From assembly GCF_937616625.2 (NCBI RefSeq), contig NC_065572.1, positions 73,096,653-73,160,652 of the forward strand: a DNA stretch of 64,000 nt. Direction: 5' to 3'. Of the stretch, positions 1 to 12,506 are shown one piece after another. The notes under the pieces were generated by a model. It had not been told where the DNA came from, did not search any database, and saw only the letters and a program-made list of their open reading frames with translations. This stretch comes from Mercurialis annua. Its lineage: Eukaryota; Streptophyta; Magnoliopsida; Malpighiales; Euphorbiaceae. Position 1 is the stretch's first letter, and each line of letters begins with the position of its first letter. A program made the position numbers and the translations under genes.

Positions 1-451
1 GCAGGTTTAAAAGATTCAACATCTCGAATCTTGCTGAATGACTTTTTTTTTTTGGGCAGGTTTAGTAGCACCTGCCGTAGGTTTTCAAATAACCCATTTT
101 GATGAATGACTTTTTTTCTTCATCTCAAATAATTTGGATTGACTAACAGTTCTAATCGTTGTTAAATCTAAAAAAAAAAACAAGGTTAGAGTATGATTGT
201 TTAGGTGATCCTCTCTTATCTTTGGTTCACATTTATGATTTCTTAGACTCATACAAGCTGTTACTTACTGTGTCAAGTAGTTGGTATTAACAGACAATAA
301 TGATGTCTGATGTTTGTATATGTGTTGTTTCCTTTTTTGTATAATTTTATCTTCATTGATCTGGTATAATCAACAGCAGATCCTTTAGCTGAACTGCTTT
401 ATGTTCTCTATGTGTGTTACTCAACCCATTTCATCCTTTCCCTTCTTTCAG

Positions 452-3400
452 GCATACAACATCACTCACAGCATTTGTGGAGAAAGTTCTTATGGATTTG
501 AAGCATGGAAATGGGGCTAATGTCTGTACAATTTACAAAAAACAGGTTTCAAAGGTTAGTTTAATGGCGGTTATATATATGATCTTGATCTTTAGTGCTT
601 TTATATTTCTCTAGGACTAATTTCCAACTAAAATAAAGCTATTTACAACATAATTATCTTATCTTTTTGGCTCTTTTATCTTGCATCTTTCAAAGGAGAA
701 TTATTTGTCCTCCTTTTTGTACTTCTGAGATGTGCGTTGCTCATTCAAGAATATTGTGATGGATGTGTGGGCATATGGGCAATATTTAGAATGTGTATTT
801 TAGAAAGGTTGGCTTGACATCTGTTGAGGCTAAGACTTGAGATACCATATTGATATAGCCTACCACAATTAATTTGGGATTTAAGCTTGGTTGAGATTAG
901 AGAGTGAAATAAGTATTAAGATTGTCCACATTAAAGTTCATAGGATCTCTACACTATAAAATCATAAGAATTACCTTCCTATGCAAAGACTCAGATCGTA
1001 TTTAAGGCCTAATTCCACCGGCACATGACGAAGTGCTAATCCATGGTATGAACATGTATACTAAAAACTGACTCCGATGAAAGAAATTATATGTTGGTGT
1101 TCCTTGTTTGTGCATGCATGTTAGTGTGACCTTTTGTTACCTTTCGGAAGTTTGTGATCTTGGTTTCACTTTTCCCTTTCAGGCGATTTGTCAAGGATCA
1201 GGTTCCTTATTGTCATTCAATTTGCTAAGACCAGATGGTTCTTGGTTCGGATCCCGTGAGGTGGAAAAATTGGCTTCACTATCTGGAATTCAGCTACGGG
1301 TAAGAGTTGAAAAATGCTCAGTACGATCCTGATGAAACTGCTGTATGATGATAAGAATGCTGATGGTATTTGTTATGCTGTTTGTCCTGTTGTTTTTATT
1401 TAGACAGGATGCTTTTGCAATCCTGGAGCATGTGCAAAATATCTTGGATTATCTCACTCGGATCTTCTTTCTAACTTGGAGGTTTGTATTTTGTTGGTTT
1501 GATGCTTCTTATATAAGATAGAGGCAGAAAGCGGTCACTAGCCAGTGATACTCGTGCTATTAAAGTATTATGCCCAAGAAAAAGGGGCTACTTTTGTGTA
1601 GTTTGTGATACGTCCTTACATTTTTCTTTTGAATTCAGGCTGGGCATGTTTGTTGGGATGATAATGACATACTACATGGAAAACCAACTGGTGCTGTTAG
1701 AGTATCATTTGCTTACATGTCAACATATGAAGATGCCAAGGTAAACGGATGTTTCTGCCATGTTCTAGTCAATTCTTACAGGTGGAAGATAACAAGAGAG
1801 ATGCTGCTCGTCCTTGTGTTATTTATAGGCTTAAACTGTTTTTCATATTTATATTCACGGTGGATTACAATGCATTTTTTTAATTACTTGTTGCAGATCA
1901 AGGAAGTTTGAAAGAAATCTTTCTGATGCCATTTAATTTGACTTTTGCTTCGACTCAATATCTCTAATTTGACTGGCAGGCTTTTGTTGATTTTGTCAAA
2001 AGATCATTTGTATCAACACTCAATAAGTCTGGAAATGGGCATCTGCTGAGAACAAGATCCGCTCTCTTTTCAGGTGATTGTTAGGTGCTGCAGTCACACC
2101 CATTGCATAATAATTTCTTCATTTTTTTGAAAAAAATCATCTAGTTTATATCCGTTTCTGAACAAGTTATATAGCTTATAATTCAAAAGGCTTGAATTTA
2201 CATTCTGTTTTAATTTGCTTCACTTGTTCATGCTACAATGTTCTATTCAGCTTTTTTTTTTCTTTATTAGGGTCCACTGTCATTTGAGAATTTTCAGCAA
2301 TTTTAGATTAGCAGAACAACTTCCAGCGCTAAAGGGCAGCTTTTAGTTGACTACATATGATTAAACTTGGAGCTTTTTAGTTCCTTAGGAATCTGTTTTA
2401 ATTTGAGGGTTCCTTGTATATATCATAGTTGGAGGGTTCTTCGTATTTGTTTTAATTGGAGGGTTCCTTGTACCTCAGAGACCAATCATTAATTCTAATC
2501 GATTCTCATGCATTCAAGTGATTTTATATACTTCAACAAAGTTACTGCCATGAGTTGTTTAATTCATGATGGGGTCTTGATCTTCCTTTTTGTACATTTA
2601 AATGAGTTTCCATCTGTTTGCTTTTTTTTTTTGTTCTTATGTATTTACTCAATGATGTGGCCTAGTTCATCTTCAATTAAAAAGGATAAACCCATCAAGA
2701 AGTCCATGTACTACTAACTCTTATTTTATTTGGTCCTTGCCAATTTTTTTGGTTTTAGAGAATCCCTTTACTATTAATTCTGTGTACTCGTGGTCCTTTG
2801 GACGGAATTACAGAAGATGCTGTCATTTCATGCAAATCAAAACGACGACATTTCATGAAAAAGGACAGCAAGTACACAAAAACTAACAGTAAAGCAACTC
2901 TTTAAAACCAAAATTTTTTGGCGAGGACCGGGTAAAATAAAAGCTAATAGTATAAGAATTTTTGGATGGGTTAGGCCTAAAAAAAGAGCAAGTGTTTTTA
3001 TAATTTTTTGCCTGCTGCAACTAATCTTTGATTCTCCCCTAAAATTGCAGGGGAAGAAAAAACACAACCACTGACAGGCTATCATCTTAAGACTATATCG
3101 ATTTACCCAATAAAATCATGTGGAGGATTCACCGTAGAAAGATGGCCTCTGAGCAGCACTGGTAATTATATTTATGCAAATGTGGTTTGATGTATGTTAT
3201 TATACCTCATATGCAGTAGTTTTGTTTTTGATGAATTCATATGCATTAGTTTAATGTGCATGTTATAGTAATTTACATGCAGTAGTGGTAGGTTAACCTA
3301 TCTAATTCTTCCATTTCATTAATAATGATTCAAGGCAACTAGCTTTCCTTATTGTTTAGTTTTTCTGGAAAATATTTATCGTTTTCCCCTTCTTTTTTTT

Positions 3401-6400
3401 GCAATTTTCTAATGAACAAGAATGAATGCTTTAGTTTAGTTATGACATTAATAGTGGATTCATAAACCTGTACTCTTATTATAGATGTCAAGCTTCATTT
3501 CATATTGATGATTGGGTAAAATCTGTAATTTTTTCTGAGATGAAGAAATTAAGCATAATTGAAACTGGAATCATAAACCTATAATCGTTAGGATTATAGA
3601 TGTTTTCAATTGATGCTAAATTGTGATTGCGTAAAATCTGTTTATTTTTTATTCTGAGAGGAAGAATTTTATTCTTTGACTTTAAGATATAACATATACT
3701 GCTGCCTACTATGCTCGTGCCACTGATTTGAATAGTAACTTAATGTTATTGCCAACTTTATCAGGCTTGCGACATGATCGGGAGTGGCTCCTTAAAAGTC
3801 TAACGGGTGAGATTCTTACGCAGAAGAAGGTGAGTGAATTATACACGTTACTGTATATGCTATCATTTTTTTGAATATAAGATCATTCCTTGATTCATCC
3901 GAGTTCTTTTGCAGGTTCCTGAAATGTGCTTTATTAGTACTTCTATTGACCTGAACCAAGGGATAATGTTTGTTGAGTCACCTAGATGCAGACAGAAGTT
4001 GAAGATCAATCTAAGTACAGATTCTGATCCTGCTGCAAAAGAAGAAATTGAGTTGCATGCCAAGAGGTTTGACAATTTCGAATTAGTAATTTACACTTAC
4101 CTAAGCCTTAATTCCAAGTTAGTTGGGGTCAGTTAACAAATTTTTAATTGATATGCTTATTAGACGCTTTTCATGAAATCTGGTCAATATAGGCATTGTT
4201 TGCTGTAGATTTCCTCACACTGCACAAACTAGGGGCACCACTTTGACTAGTCAATCTCTTGATTCCAACTGCCTGTAAAACTTCCTTTGTTGAACAACAT
4301 ACCAGTCTTTGCCTACTTCAAAAATCCAGTATTAATCCTTAATTCCTTATGGCGAGTTAGTATATTATACTCTCTGATGAAAATAATTTGACCTTTTGAA
4401 ATGGCTCGATCAAGCTTCTTCTTTACAAGCTTAGTAAAATAAATTCAGAAACATTTGTCTGTATTTCCAAGTATATTCTTATTGAAAATTATTTTCATAA
4501 TCTGCTATAGTTCGATTGTTTGTCAGTCTCATGTACTACTACAAACAGAACAAGTCAGGGATGTTCGGCTAACTTCTATGACAACAAGTTCTATGCATTG
4601 TTGTCATAGCCATCATTACAATTCTGTATGTTTTAATATGATGGTTATTTGTTGATTATCAGATTCGAAGTAAAGCACTATGAAAATGACATCAACCTAT
4701 GGTTTAGTAATGCAGTAGGTCGACCATGCACATTATTACGATATTCCAGTTCAGAGAATAAAGTTTGCAGTAAGATGAACAGAGGTATGAACATGTGCAG
4801 AGATGTGGAGAGCAGATTCAGTTTTGCCAATGAAGCTCAGTTTTTATTACTATCCGAGGAGAGTGTATCTGACCTCAACAGCAGATTAAACCTGAGTATG
4901 TTCTTCTACTCCTTCAAGAGTCGCACAGTAATGGAATAGTTGCACTTTCTTGACATGCATAATGTTTCATCCACTTTTACACCAGTCTTCTCGATTGTAT
5001 GAAATTTCTTTTGCAGCATTCATTTTGTTGTATACGTTTTGGGAACTCCCCTGCTTCATGAATTGTAAAAGTTGACAATTAACATTGGTGTTTACAGATG
5101 TGCAAAAAGGAAGTAATCGAACATTCATCCAAATTAATCCAATGAGATTTCGTCCCAATCTTGTTATATCGGGAGGTGAACCTTATGCAGAAGATGGATG
5201 GAGAAGTCTTAAAATTGGCAGCGAGTATTTTACAGTAAGTTCTGGGTGGTAACCATCATGGTTTTGGCTTTATTGGAGGTGTACTTTGGCTATTCCTCAG
5301 TTATTTTCTTATTAGGTTTACAGCTGCCAATGCTAGTGGGGAGATTGAAACAATCGGTTTTGGTCACCAAAATGATGCATCATCCCAAACTGAACGATTT
5401 AAAAAAATTGTTCAAGTTTGGCTAAAACCGATTGGTTCCCATGATTAAAATTTTCAAAATGTTCTTTTTTTCTGATTTTTGTAATGAAAATAAGAAAAAT
5501 GATGTGAAAACATTGCGGTGTATCGAAATCATAACCTAAAGGAACTAGTAACAGCACTTGACCACTTAGACAAAAAAAGGAATTGGTAGTATTCTGCATA
5601 TTATATACTCCCTCTGTTCCCTTATTATTATCCTTTTTTCAAGGGAAAAAAAATCAAACTATTTGTCCATCACAAGTTTCAAAGACAAATTCTAAAAATA
5701 TTTTCATTGTTGCCTTTTACTTTAGTTAGTTAGAGTTATTAATAGGGTTAAATGCAAATAAAATCACAAACTTTACCCTAATTTGCAATTACAACACGAA
5801 TTTTGAAACTTGGTAATGTCATAACCAATTTTCATTTTTTGGCAAATTGATACACCAATCAATCATGCAACGACACGTGGCGGCACATTACAATGTCTAC
5901 GTCAGTGTTGTTTTAGATCGGTACTAATTTGCCAAAAAAATGAAAGTTGGTTACTGAAACTCCAAGTTTTAAAGTTTGTGTTGTAATTGTAAATTAGGGT
6001 AAAGTTCGTGATTTAATTTGCTATTAACCCTTATTAATATGTGGACTTTTAGTATATCTATGTAAGGCTCATTTACATAAAATTTTGATGTCATTCTTAA
6101 TATATGTGTTTTATTAAAAATGGACAATTAAAAGGGAAGAGGGAGTACTTAACTCGTTCCAATAGAGTTATCCACTTTTTCATTATTACACAGTTTCAGA
6201 AAACACAATTGATACTATGAATTTTATTGATAAAAAATCACTTTCCTACTATAGTGAATTTTAAATAAGGACAATATAAGAATTTATTTTGAAGATTGTT
6301 ATTTACTAAAAATAGGCAAGAGGTTTTGGGACAAAAAAGCGAACTCTAATGAGATTGAGGGAGTATATGTAATAAATTCTTATCGGTTTCAGCTCAACCA

Positions 6401-7498
6401 AATTTTTTAAAGGGTTAATTCTATATAAAATTACCACCTTTACACGTTTTTTCATTTTAATCACGTTTTTTAAAAAGTGTCAAATAAAATCACTACTTTT
6501 CATTTTTTTTGCAAATCTATCATCGATGAGTAAAATTCGATATCTTTTTCCTCCCAAATAAATGGTTTAATCTGATTAATGCCCTATTAACACACAAAAT
6601 ACATTCCTCTTACTCTTTTCTTGTTGATTCCGGTTGTCAAGTCAACAAATATACACCGAATTTTCACATTCGTGATAAATTTGCAAAAAAAATGAAAGGT
6701 GGTGATTTTATTTGATACTTTTTAAAGGACGTGATTAAAATGAAAAAACGTATAAAGGTGGTGATTTTATATGGAATTAACCCTTTTTTAAATAACATAA
6801 ATATATCAACCAAATTTTCTTTGGAAATTTCGGTTGTATTAATTCGATTTGATTTGGTTGGTCAATTCGGTTATGACCAAATATTTCGCACTCTAGGCGT
6901 AGCATGAATTGTGGACCTCCTAATACTTACCATATCAATTTTTTTTATTGATCATGGAGCGTGAAAAGTTTTCTAATGTGTTGTCAACTTCTTGTAAGTT
7001 TCATGAGTAACTTATATTTTCTTTTTCTTTTTCCCTCTTGGAATAAGTTGGACGAAATATGCCGGGGAACAAGCAGTTTAAAGTAGTATGAGTTTGGTTT
7101 CACTTTGGGTACAATTTATGCGTGTTAGTGACGCCCACTATTTACGCAGTTCGTTTTCTCTATATCTGTCTTAATTGAATATCATGCTTGGCAGTCATTG
7201 GGTGGATGCAACCGCTGCCAGATGATCAATTTAGTGAATCAAAGCGGTCAAGTGCAGAGGTCAAATGAACCTTTGGCTACTCTAGCTGCATACAGGAGAG
7301 TTAAGGTTAGTCTGAACAAACCCATTTGGAATTTAGCTTCTTGATCTATTTTAATTACAAAACGATTGTATGTGTTGATGGAAGCAGGGGAAAATACTAT
7401 TTGGAATATTATTAAAATATGATAACAGTCATGAGCTTGGGCTGTCAACGGATTCATGGCTACAAGTGGGGGAAGAAGTATATACACATTCTCAATAA
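452..7498 (+). CDS. ABA3: Molybdenum cofactor sulfurase, C-terminal half (partial, 12 exons)
   Basis: Moco sulfurase transfers sulfur from cysteine to the molybdenum cofactor of aldehyde oxidase and xanthine dehydrogenase; in plants this supports ABA synthesis. The 5' half lies before the window. Exons read: 452-554, 1183-1299, 1404-1481, 1639-1740, 1980-2073, 3051-3161, 3765-3829, 3915-4066, 4663-4895, 5098-5234, 7195-7305, 7388-7498; every junction is GT-AG and the phases agree throughout. Landmarks are [10 protein letters not shown] (active-site cysteine region of the NifS-like domain) in exon 3, then a MOSC domain: [39 protein letters not shown] and [10 protein letters not shown]. The frame ends with TAA at 7496-7498. 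An alternative donor at about 544 in the first exon cannot be excluded. The 1960-bp intron 5235-7194 is full of MITEs. Orthology to Arabidopsis ABA3 is from memory of the family. Confidence 0.95.
2689..2972. mobile_element. TIR MITE-like element in ABA3 intron
   Basis: Long imperfect inverted repeats face each other. The left arm begins aacccatcaagaagtcc and continues through tttggtccttgccaa; the right arm, read in reverse complement, begins aacccatccaaaaattc and continues through ccggtcctcgccaa. No matching flanking duplication is visible, so the class is unassigned and the ends are approximate. It lies 78 bp before the exon at 3051. Confidence 0.6.
5608..6145. mobile_element. Stowaway-like MITE interrupted by a second MITE
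   Basis: Termini ctccctctgttccc (left) and gggaagagggag (right) form an inverted repeat flanked by TA on both sides (5606-5607 and 6146-6147), the Stowaway/Mariner signature. Removing the nested element 5745-6030 and one copy of its 9-bp duplication leaves about 243 bp, a normal Stowaway length. It lies in the ABA3 intron. Confidence 0.8.
5745..6030. mobile_element. Mutator-type MITE nested in the Stowaway element
   Basis: Long inverted repeats start gggttaaatgcaaataaaat and end attaaccc. They are flanked by the 9-bp duplication ttattaata at 5736-5744 and 6031-6039. A 9-bp duplication is the Mutator superfamily hallmark. No coding capacity is seen. Confidence 0.85.
6148..6364. mobile_element. 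Second Stowaway-like MITE, decayed
   Basis: It directly follows the first Stowaway, apparently sharing its TA. The left arm cttaactcgttccaatagag and the right arm ctctaatgagattgagggag are imperfect inverted repeats resembling the ctccctc-type terminus. Confidence 0.55.
6412..6783. mobile_element. Mutator-type MITE (gggttaattc family)
   Basis: Near-perfect inverted repeats of over 100 bp start gggttaattctatataaaat and end atatggaattaaccc, flanked by the 9-bp duplication ttttttaaa (6403-6411, 6784-6792). It belongs to the same family as the element at 34490-34807. It is noncoding and sits in the ABA3 intron. Confidence 0.85.
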
Positions 7499-8359
7499 GT
7501 ATATATTTGACAGACGGGGAATAGCATAGAAAGAGTCTGACAAAAAAGAAGAGCTGATTTTGGAAGCATCCAAATAAAGTTCCAACAGCGTCACGCGTCA
7601 TAATGGTACGATCCATATGTATAGTTCTTGTAATGATGCATAAAATGTGTTTTCGGGAGGTTTATGCGACTAACTTTGTTTATTAATGATGATCTATTGT
7701 AAATATGAGCTTTGTCCAGTCAACTGTCTCAATGCATCGGTTTTCTCTTTATTTTCTAGGCAGGCGTCAATTTTCTGTTAATTTCTTTACCAAATATTTG
7801 AGTTTTAGGTTTGATAACCGGTGGTCGTTGTCGGTTTCTCAAAATTCATCAGCCCTGATCAAACCCTTTCCATTTTAGTCAATAATGCATTGGTGAATCC
7901 TTTCCTTAGGTACATGTTAGACTGCTTTAGAATGTGCTAATTTTGAAGTCTGTTCTAACTTCTAAGTTAGTACTTCTGTACGTGTCCCTGAAAGCTACTT
8001 GTATTTATTAGCTGATTGTTTAAGCTGAAGGCTTTCTAATAAGTGTACGTGGGGCTATTACGTATATGAAAAGAGCACTAGTTTTCTTCTGCTGAATCAC
8101 TTTTCAGAAAATTCTTTCTTTTAGTCGGACAAGCAAACTGTCTACAATGATGTTAAAGTAGTTATGCGGTTGCGGACAAATGTCGTGTGACGGTGTGAGG
8201 TTCGGCTTGTTTTCCTTTTTTCTCTTTTAATACGTATTAGATTTTTTTTTCTTTTTTAGCTAAAATAAAAATATAGGTAGCATCTCCGCTATTCACTATC
8301 AATATTACTTTACTCTCTGAATGAATCCGCTTGCCTCTCTTGAATGAAAAATTATCATG
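7499..8359. other. ABA3 3' UTR and intergenic spacer
   Basis: This stretch follows the ABA3 stop codon. The first few hundred bases are presumably 3' UTR. I see no further gene, no long inverted repeat and no clear coding stretch. Confidence 0.5.
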
Positions 8360-8370
8360 TGAATTAAATT

Positions 8371-8627
8371 CTTTTTTTTTTATCAAAGGCTGAATTTCAT
8401 TTAATAAAATGTGAGATATACACAAATAAATGACTCCTCAACACATTTGAGTGAGTCAATTCATAACTGAATGATGAGAGCTGCCGAAGCAGTCATTGAT
8501 AAGGGCTTTTCTAGCCACCATATGGGCTACCCAATTATGTTTACGGTTTATATATTTAAATCTAATTTCCGAGAATTTGGAAACTAGATTAACAATATCT
8601 TCTAAAACTACTCCGGCATCTCTGTGA
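8371..8627 (-). mobile_element. 5'-truncated LINE 3' end (RNase H tail)
   Basis: A poly-T run at 8372-8381 is the poly-A tail of a minus-strand insertion. The minus strand at about 8490-8545 reads KHNWVAHMVARKALI, the C-terminal RNase H motif of plant LINEs (cf. N-x-x-AH). Near-matching flanks tgaattaaatt (8360-8370) and tgaatttaatt (8628-8638) fit a mutated target duplication. It is a dead fragment. Confidence 0.65.
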
Positions 8628-8639
8628 TGAATTTAATTG

Positions 8640-11018
8640 AATTATAGTATATTTTTCTTCACGAATTAGATCTTTTGTACTTGATCAGCATGGACATTAG
8701 AAAGATATTTATTACCAGATGAGATGACAAATACAAAATTGATACTAGTATATATCTGCGGCAACTGGCACTGCCCATGATGGCGTCCTTAATTTGAGTA
8801 GCGGTATATACATAGCCAATGCACATTGAAGTCAATTATTATTATTTTCTTAGTTTAATATTATATTCTAAGTCGATTATTATGTGTACAATCAAGCATG
8901 ACAAAAAAATCTATGAGTGTCTCGTGTGATATGAGATTTACTTTTTTATTTTTATTTTTCATTTTGATAATAATTTAATTTTATAAAGAAACATAATAGA
9001 TTGCGTCTTGGAGATGAGATGGTTACACACCCAGCCAATAGGCTTCCCCACTACACTCATAGAACCTATAAGCTGAATTTCATGTCAATAGTACTATTAT
9101 AGATTTAAATTTATAAATTAGACGATTGCCCCAATATAAACAACTAAAAAATAAGAGAGCTCTAAGACAAAATAATAAATAATAATAACAATAAGAGAAC
9201 ATGAGCTTGGAGGTATTTAAAATAATTTCACAGTATTATGTGGTCGCTGCTCTAAAATTGTCAATTATTAAGAACCTTCTTTCAGAAAATTGTGAAAATT
9301 TTATGACTAGTGAGAAATTTCAATACAAGCATCTTCCGTTAGTTAGCTTGCTAAGTCTTTGAATAGAAAATATAGAATATTTCATAGAAATTTATGCGCT
9401 TCACAAAAAGCTTGCAATTGATATCAATGCTAAAAAAGATAACATGAGAAGAAAAACTCGTAGCTGCTGCTTGCAAATTTCTACCTCAGTGTGTTGCCAA
9501 AGTTGAAGAAATAACCAACCACTAACATACATGGGCGGAACTCTCATTAGGCTACGGGTTGGAGCATACCGTAGCTTAGACTTGATTATTTTATCAATTT
9601 ATTGCGGTTTTGCATTTGATCATTCGTGTTGTTCATCCTAAACAATGACGAGTACATTCTTTTAGATATCAATTTGCCTCATAATTTTGTATGTTGTGAC
9701 TAACAAAAACTAAAATTAATATTTCTTTTATCAACCGACTCATTCATCTTGCCAAGTTTATCAATCATATTATTATTATTATAAGAGGCTACGTTGATAG
9801 AAATAATATTTAATTCAGTTCTCGAACCTTTTTTTTAGAATAAATTAGTTTAAAATTAATACTATATATATATAATCAATACAGATACTTATGAATTATT
9901 AATATTTTATAAATTAGTTATTAGTATGTATAAATTAGTTAAAGATTATATAGAAAAATTTATACTAATTGATTATAATATATTTTGTTAGATAATTAAT
10001 TTAAATTGTAGGATAATTGATCATGTCACGAGTAATTCAAACAATATTATGGGTGCCTATTTTCTAAGGAAGGGTAAAAGATTTTATACTACCACCATAA
10101 TGACTTGAAGTCAAATCTATTAGTTTTAGGAGGAACGCTCTTAACATTTGTGCTAACATATTTCGTCAACTAAATATGTTCATAAATTGTTCAATCTGAT
10201 AATCTAACTGGATTTAAGTTGATCCTCAAATTAAAAAATATTAATAGTATTAATGGGTTAAACATGATATTTTATGTTAATATGGTCTTTTATATTTATA
10301 TTATATGTCTGCTAGCTAATAATATAATATATTTTAATATATAGCCTTCATTACTTAAAAATGTTTAATTTTTTCTTTTGACTTTTTTTTCCGTGTATGG
10401 CACAATCTTTTAAATTCATTAATAATAAATTAATTTTAATTTTAGTCAATTATTCAATTTAAAAGTATATATAGCAAAGGAATTTTGGTTCTAAATTAGG
10501 TCAAACTTTTTTATTAATGATAAATAAATTCATTTCATTAATTGTAGCATAATTTTGATTAATATATTTCGATTGAAAATCTTTTTTAGTTCTTATTGAA
10601 AAATAATAATAAAATTGATAAATATGTCTAAATTGTTATAATTAAAAAGTAATTATTAAAATTAGATTATAATTAATAAATTAAAAGATTGGACATCGAT
10701 AAAAAAAATGAGTGATGATATCTAACTTATACATCTCGATGACATTTATTAAGTTTAGTAATAGTTTTAAATTATGATAAAAAATTAAATTAAATATTTT
10801 TATAAAATTGCACCAAATTGATCCATAAACATCTCTATATATTAGACTAGTACAGAAAAAGAAGATTCCAGTAATGCAAAAGTTGAGGGTTATTGACTAA
10901 TGACTTTTACTTTTGCTCTTTTCTTTTTTGGTTTTATTTTAATTAAGCCTTTTCCTCGTTAATAATTTGACTATAAGCCTTTTTGGAACACTCTCCTTGT
11001 CTCATATCTCGTCCATAA
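8640..11018. other. AT-rich intergenic DNA
   Basis: Long AT-rich stretch without an open reading frame of note, RNA gene or clear transposon boundary. Confidence 0.5.
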
Positions 11019-11029
11019 AATCTTTAACG

Positions 11030-11393
11030 GGGTAATTGATTCTAGGGGTCACTGTACTTTTCAAAAATTGCAAAATGGTGATCGAACTTCAAAACATAAT
11101 AAAATGGTTACTAAATTTTCAAATATGTGATTTTGGAAGGTTTTTAAGTGTTTTACGGTCAAATTATACATATGTAGTAATCAAATTTTGATTATTTATG
11201 ACAAATAATACCTTAAATTTCATATATACATACAATCAACAAAAAATCGACTCGAAATATTTTTTTTCGGTGACTAAAAATCCTTCTATCTTAACATAAT
11301 CAAATAGTATAGTAACTAAAATGTTACGTTTTGAAGTTCGGTCACCATTTTGCAATTTTTGAAAAGTACAGTGACCTCCAAAATCAATTACCC
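11030..11393. mobile_element. Mutator-type MITE
   Basis: Inverted repeats of roughly 80 bp start gggtaattgattctaggggt and end aaaatcaattaccc. The internal arms match as ttttcaaaaattgcaaaatg and its complement. They are flanked by atctttaacg at 11020-11029 and 11394-11403, a 9- or 10-bp duplication depending on how one terminal G is counted. It is noncoding. Confidence 0.85.
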
Positions 11394-11403
11394 ATCTTTA
11401 ACG

Positions 11404-12450
11404 CATAAACTTGATTAGTGTGTTAACTAAGAACATAGTGTCATTGTTATTTGTAAAATAAATCAATCAAACACTTGGCATAATTAATAATTATAAAAAA
11501 TTATCACAATAATTTATTATAAAAATAACATGTCATAATTGTTGTATAAAGTTATCATGTAATTAATTATATCATAATATATTTTTGACTTTATATATGA
11601 TTGACATGACATAATAAAAAAATCTATGTAAATATTTTTTAATCATAAGCTTTCCTTAAATATATATGAGCGCATCATCACCTTAAAATTATTGAAATTT
11701 ATATGATAAAAAAGTGTTGGCTTGTCCTCATCTTAACGTTGATTCACTGCACTCTTTTACAAAAGAAAAATTGAACTTTATCACTGACCTTCGTATAGGG
11801 CTGCCAATTTCAAACATGATTTTGTTTAAACGATACGAAATAAATTAAGCGAGTCTACACATAAAAAAAAAAATTAAGCGAGTTTGAGTTCAGTTTATAC
11901 GAATTCGGATACACGGATTAATCTATTTAAAACATGAAATTAGCATATTACTAATAAAGTTTAAATCCGTTTAATTTATTCGGTTAAGGAATCCACTTGT
12001 TATATATGATTCAAAATTTTAATATCTTATTGTTTTTAGACAGCAAATTTAATTTATTATTCAGTAGATTACTATAGTATTTTTTATTTAAACGGATTAA
12101 ATATATTTTCGTATAAACTATGATATGATATGTTTATTATTTGTAAATGAGTTAAATTTATCGTGTTAATCGGTTGAATAAACGTGTGGTGCTCGGATTT
12201 GAAATTTTAATACAATTATTTAAACTGCAGATCGTATTAGGATTCAGCCCATTTATAATACTATAACATAAATATACAATCCTATGTTTATGTCATTTAG
12301 GCTGCAAATATAAGAATTCATATTTACAATTCAACAAATTAAATATTTGCACAACATTTTAGAATTATGACTATAGATCTACATAAGAACAATGAATTGA
12401 GGCTAGTATTCAGGAGTAATGATCATAGATAGATGATTTTTCTAATTGAA
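11404..12450. other. AT-rich intergenic DNA with possible hAT remnant
   Basis: No gene is seen. The stretch 11797-12255 begins tagggctgccaattt and ends near gattcagcccat, weakly resembling a degraded hAT-like element. The ends do not pair well enough for a firm call. Confidence 0.35.
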
Positions 12451-12465
12451 ATTGTCTTAATCCTT
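12451..12465. repeat. LINE target-site duplication, left copy
   Basis: attgtcttaatcctt is identical to 18226-18240 on the far side of the LINE. It directly abuts the poly-T that represents the LINE poly-A tail. Confidence 0.9.
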
Positions 12466-12506
12466 TTTTTTTTTTTTTTTTGAGAAAAAAGATTACTTTT
12501 TATTAA

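Noticed and set aside
1108..1332. Frame start upstream of the exon at 1183 as an independent small gene
   Set aside because: The part from 1183 on is an ABA3 exon; the upstream residues are intron read-through.
7248..7616. 122-codon open frame on the minus strand over the last ABA3 exons
   Set aside because: It is the reverse complement of real coding exons and an intron, with no recognisable domain.
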